Source of the DNA: an uncultured Clostridium sp.
GTDB lineage: Bacteria; Bacillota; Clostridia; Clostridiales; Clostridiaceae
Direction of reading: 5' to 3'
Length of the DNA: 27,161 nt
Assembly (NCBI RefSeq): GCF_934754925.1
Contig: NZ_CAKVJA010000036.1
Span: 1-27,161, forward strand
Positions 25,057 to 27,161 of this stretch are shown here, in pieces (position 1 is the first letter of the stretch; each line of letters opens with the position of its first letter). The translations under genes and the position numbers were made by a program. The notes beneath the pieces are model-generated. The model was not told the origin of the DNA. It saw nothing but the letters and a program-made list of their open reading frames with translations, and did no database searches.

Positions 25057-25125
25057 ATTAAATTTACTAATGAGAAATTTAAAAAGCTTAATTTAGATAA
25101 TATTTTTGAACAAAAATTAGTATAG
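25057..25125 (+). repeat. gene-tail direct repeat, copy B (short, diverged)
   Basis: Read in frame, this stretch ends KKLNLDNIFEQKLV-stop, against KKVNLDNIFEQKLV-stop in the intact FAD gene. The last 36 bases match copy A at 34 positions; further upstream only N, K and K residues agree (INDRIKK against TNEKFKK). It begins a few bases after the permease remnant's stop codon and is followed by its own terminator. It is too short to be a gene. Confidence 0.8.
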
Positions 25126-25134
25126 AAATAGATG

Positions 25135-25172
25135 CCCTAAATGGTTGTTATATACAATGATTTAGGGTTTTT
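25135..25172 (+). terminator. rho-independent terminator after tail copy B
   Basis: CCCTAAAT (25135-25142) pairs with ATTTAGGG (25160-25167); the loop holds a further TTGT/ACAA pairing, and T residues follow. Its sequence differs from the terminator after copy A, although it occupies the same position relative to the tail. Confidence 0.8.
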
Positions 25173-25341
25173 ATAAAAAGTTAATACTTTTAAATAATAT
25201 ACTCGTAAATGATGATAAAATTATAAAAAAATTCAACATTATGTTTGTGAATTAATCAAATTTAATAAAGTATAAAAAGATTATAAATATATGATTTTAA
25301 ATGATATTAAAGCTTTATCATTCTTAATATTATTGTTATAT

Positions 25342-25371
25342 TTGGGGTTGTAATAATAGTATATATATAAT
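25342..25371 (+). promoter_or_regulatory. candidate promoter for the J-domain operon
   Basis: TATAAT (25366-25371) lies 18 bases after a weak -35, TTGGGG (25342-25347), and 31 bases before the start codon. The remainder of the gap from 25173 to 25341 shows no gene or structure that I can support. Confidence 0.35.
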
Positions 25372-25402
25372 GATAAGTAAATAATACTTAGGAGGTATAA
25401 TT

Positions 25403-25861
25403 TTGAAGTGGTATAATGTTGAAACAGTAGAACAATTAAAGAGTATTGGAAAATTTAGAGAGGTTTCTAAAATAGTTAAAAATGATTGTGGGAAGATAAT
25501 AAATGTAAAATTGGGAAGTTGGAAGAATCTTTATAATAGTATTATTGAATTAAAACAATTAATACATGAATTTGAGGGAGAGATAAATGAAGGTAATATA
25601 AATAATAATTATAAGGATAATAAATATTTTATATCAAAAGCATCTGAATATATTTTTTATTTAGTTGAATTAGATGGTAAAGAAAGAATGGAGAAGCTTA
25701 AAGTTACTAGAAAACATTATTCAAATAAGAAAGTAGCAAAAGAATGGAGAGACAATATTGCTAAAGAGATTCATCCAGATGTATGTAAAATAAAGGATGC
25801 AGAAAAAGCAATAGCAAAATTGAATCAATTATATTCTGGTATGATAAGCAATGAAAAATAA
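25403..25861 (+). CDS. J-domain-like protein of unknown function
   Basis: A 152-residue protein. The first 95 residues match nothing I recognise. The C-terminal part (about 107-148) looks like a DnaJ J-domain: a basic helix KKVAKEWRDNIAKEI, the HPD tripeptide at 124-126, and a second helix DAEKAIAKLNQLYSGM. J-domains stimulate Hsp70 ATPase, but a C-terminal J-domain on a small accessory protein is not a normal co-chaperone layout. Start TTG 25403 is preceded by GGAGG (25391-25395) with seven-base spacing. It overlaps the next gene by 11 bases, so the two are co-translated. It lies in the accessory block between tail copies B and C. Confidence 0.65.
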   Translation: MKWYNVETVEQLKSIGKFREVSKIVKNDCGKIINVKLGSWKNLYNSIIELKQLIHEFEGEINEGNINNNYKDNKYFISKASEYIFYLVELDGKERMEKLKVTRKHYSNKKVAKEWRDNIAKEIHPDVCKIKDAEKAIAKLNQLYSGMISNEK

Positions 25862-26576
25862 TGAAATAGTTCCATATAGTTATCCTATAAGAGATATAAA
25901 TTTTATAATGCCAGATAAACCAAAGGAAGCTAGTGCAAAGGTAATAAAAGAATTACAAAACTCCTATAATAAATGTTGTTTTTTAGATGAAATTGGACAA
26001 GTTTGGTTTGAGGCTGAAAAGCTTCATTCCATTTTAAGAACTACAAAGATAAATGCCAAATTTTATATAGATAGAATCAGTGATGAAAGTAAGCTTTATT
26101 TTAATAATGAAGTTTATATATTAGGGTATGAAATTATTAAAATAATAGATAAATTTATTCAAGGTGAAGCAACAGGAAAAAGAACAATATATCTAAGATT
26201 TTCAGAAGCTATATATAAAGCAATAAGAGATACTCCAGAAGCTCAAGTATTAAGAACTAAGTATCAAATTACCCTTAAAGAAGAAAGAAAAAAACTTAAA
26301 AATAAAAGAATTAAAAAGTATAAAATTAAAAAGGATGAGTTAACAGATAATGCTTTAATTAAACATAGAGCAGAGTTTTCTCATATTAGGAGCTTTGCAA
26401 TTTTTAAGGATATTGCAGATGACATTGAAAACGGTTTAATAGTTAATAAAAGTACTCATGAAATAATAACTAAAGAGGGAATTAATGATGAAGATGAATT
26501 ATTAATATTATGTAAGGAAAAAGGATGGAAGACCGATTGGTATAATAAATTTAAGTGTTACTTTGAGTTAAATTAA
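25851..26576 (+). CDS. unknown protein with possible HNH-like C-terminus
   Basis: A 241-residue protein I cannot place in a named family. The N-terminal half (about 45-100: FEAEKLHSILRTTKINAKFY, YILGYEIIKIIDKF) faintly resembles phage antirepressor-type DNA-binding domains. A highly basic segment follows (about 143-162, KEERKKLKNKRIKKYKIKK). Near the end, H178 (FSHIRSF), N194 (ENGLIVN) and H203 (STHEIIT) have the order and spacing of an HNH nuclease, but the usual first residue of the HH pair is serine. No paired zinc cysteines are seen. ATG 25851 overlaps the J-domain gene by 11 bases. Nuclease activity is a hypothesis only. Confidence 0.6.
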   Translation: MKNNEIVPYSYPIRDINFIMPDKPKEASAKVIKELQNSYNKCCFLDEIGQVWFEAEKLHSILRTTKINAKFYIDRISDESKLYFNNEVYILGYEIIKIIDKFIQGEATGKRTIYLRFSEAIYKAIRDTPEAQVLRTKYQITLKEERKKLKNKRIKKYKIKKDELTDNALIKHRAEFSHIRSFAIFKDIADDIENGLIVNKSTHEIITKEGINDEDELLILCKEKGWKTDWYNKFKCYFELN

Positions 26577-26591
26577 TCATTGTAAATTTCC

Positions 26592-26621
26592 AAAGACCAG
26601 TAATCATTATTCCTGGTCTTT
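26592..26621. terminator. bidirectional terminator between the HNH-like and XRE genes
   Basis: AAAGACCAG (26592-26600) and CTGGTCTTT (26613-26621) pair exactly around a 12-base loop. The convergent XRE gene's last codons and stop (26607-26609) lie within it. Confidence 0.7.
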
Positions 26622-26813
26622 AAAATATGTATAATTAACATTAAGAACTTCAGCTATTTCTTTTATAGTTTCTGTTTTGGGGATTCGATTTCCTTGTTCC
26701 CAATTACATAAACTAGTAAAGATCCTATTCAACAAATTAGCAAATTCATGTTGATTTAGATTTCTCTGAAGTCTAAGATATCTTAATTTTTGAGCAAATG
26801 TATCTAATTCCAT
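26607..26813 (-). CDS. XRE-family helix-turn-helix regulator
   Basis: A 68-residue DNA-binding protein that is essentially a single HTH_3/XRE domain: FAQKLRYLRLQRNLNQHEFANLL (helices 1-2, in parts), CNWEQGNRIPK (recognition helix end) and TIKEIAEVLNVNY (helix 4-5). Such proteins often repress adjacent accessory genes. It is convergent with the J-domain/HNH-like pair and could be its regulator (inference). The start ATG 26813 lies only 17 bases from the boundary of tail copy C, and no good Shine-Dalgarno is present. Its native upstream region appears to have been replaced, or the message is leaderless. Confidence 0.75.
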   Translation of the reverse strand: MELDTFAQKLRYLRLQRNLNQHEFANLLNRIFTSLCNWEQGNRIPKTETIKEIAEVLNVNYTYFKDQE

Positions 26814-26829
26814 ATCTTGTAGTATAATA

Positions 26830-27161
26830 GCAGGTGAAAAGGCTGGACTTTTTGTTGGTCATACTGAAGCTATATGTACAGGTAGCTTAGCAGGTCATAA
26901 TGCTGTAAGGCTAATGATGGGAATGCCACTATTGATTTTACCTTCTTCTATAGCTATAGGTGATTTGATTTCTTTTGCTAATGAAAAGGCTGAAACTAGG
27001 GAGGGCAGAAAGGATAGGTATACTTTTGCTGGAGCTAGTTATTTTAAGAGAATGCAAGAGTTAGGTCTTTATACCACTGATAAGGATGAAATTAATGATA
27101 GGATTAAGAAGGTTAATTTAGATAATATATTTGAGCAAAAATTAGTATAGATAGGTTAAAA
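26830..27161 (+). pseudogene. gene-tail direct repeat, copy C: 3' fragment of the FAD oxidoreductase gene
   Basis: This is the displaced C-terminal end of a GidA/TrmFO-like oxidoreductase gene, starting mid-gene at the second FAD motif (AGEKAGLFVGH) and ending at the stop codon 27148-27150 plus 11 bases. Against copy A I count 22 base differences in 332 with no gaps. About 15 are silent, and the rest change four of 106 residues (Val to Ala, and Ser, Val, Ile to Thr, Thr, Lys). No start codon or ribosome site precedes it, so no protein is expected. The silent-biased pattern means it was once part of a working gene of a related allele. The window ends inside the shared sequence, so the right boundary is unseen. 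Confidence 0.9.

Noticed and set aside
22704..26829. Classical insertion sequence or transposon
   Set aside because: No transposase, integrase or terminal inverted repeats were found; the bounding repeats are direct and are pieces of a host gene, much longer than a target-site duplication.
26914..27150. Open frame starting MMGMPLL as a separate gene
   Set aside because: It is the in-frame 3' part of tail copy C; the methionines are internal residues of the FAD protein and no ribosome site precedes them.

Overview
The window is a strongly AT-rich stretch of a low-GC, spore-forming Firmicute, most likely a Clostridium sensu stricto. The evidence is A/T-ending codons, strong purine-rich Shine-Dalgarno (SD) sites, rho-independent terminators after most operons, and sporulation genes (spoIIM, a dacF-type carboxypeptidase, gerW/ytfJ with its DUF2953 partner). 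I see no tRNA, rRNA, CRISPR array or complete insertion sequence.

Layout. Positions 1-92 hold the tail of an unrecognised gene and its terminator, followed by a reverse-strand DUF1622 membrane protein (360-695). Positions 863-5744 form a forward run: HD-domain protein, SpoIIM, a XerD-like protein that has lost most catalytic residues, phosphopentomutase (DeoB) and pyrimidine-nucleoside phosphorylase (Pdp). Next come a sporulation-type D-Ala-D-Ala carboxypeptidase, a small lipoprotein, a PspA plus SPFH/zinc-ribbon pair (membrane stress), 3-methyladenine glycosylase and methylglyoxal synthase. Positions 11093-14343 look like a metal-handling operon: two COG0523 GTPases, a YraQ/UPF0718 permease and a TIGR03943 protein. 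Then come scpA-scpB, facing a reverse DUF2953-gerW pair across a shared terminator, a second D-Ala-D-Ala carboxypeptidase, a NUDIX hydrolase and an APC amino-acid permease.

From 20758 to the end the character changes. A two-gene flavoenzyme (PyrK-like reductase plus GidA/TrmFO-like FAD protein) ends at 23024. The 3' end of the FAD gene then recurs twice in the same orientation: a short diverged copy (25057-25125) and a 332-base copy (26830-27161, running off the window). The 332-base copy differs from the original at 22 sites by my hand count, and most coding differences are silent. Between the copies sit accessory genes: a ComEC-like metallo-beta-lactamase protein, an ABC-permease remnant, and a module of a J-domain protein, an overlapping gene with an HNH-like C-terminus, and an XRE regulator. 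This resembles a cargo site built on repeated gene tails, as when an element such as e14 replaces the 3' end of icd. No integrase or transposase is visible. I regard this as the most unusual part of the window.

Together the window mixes conserved housekeeping and sporulation functions (nucleoside salvage, chromosome condensation, spore cortex and germination) with an accessory zone at its right end.
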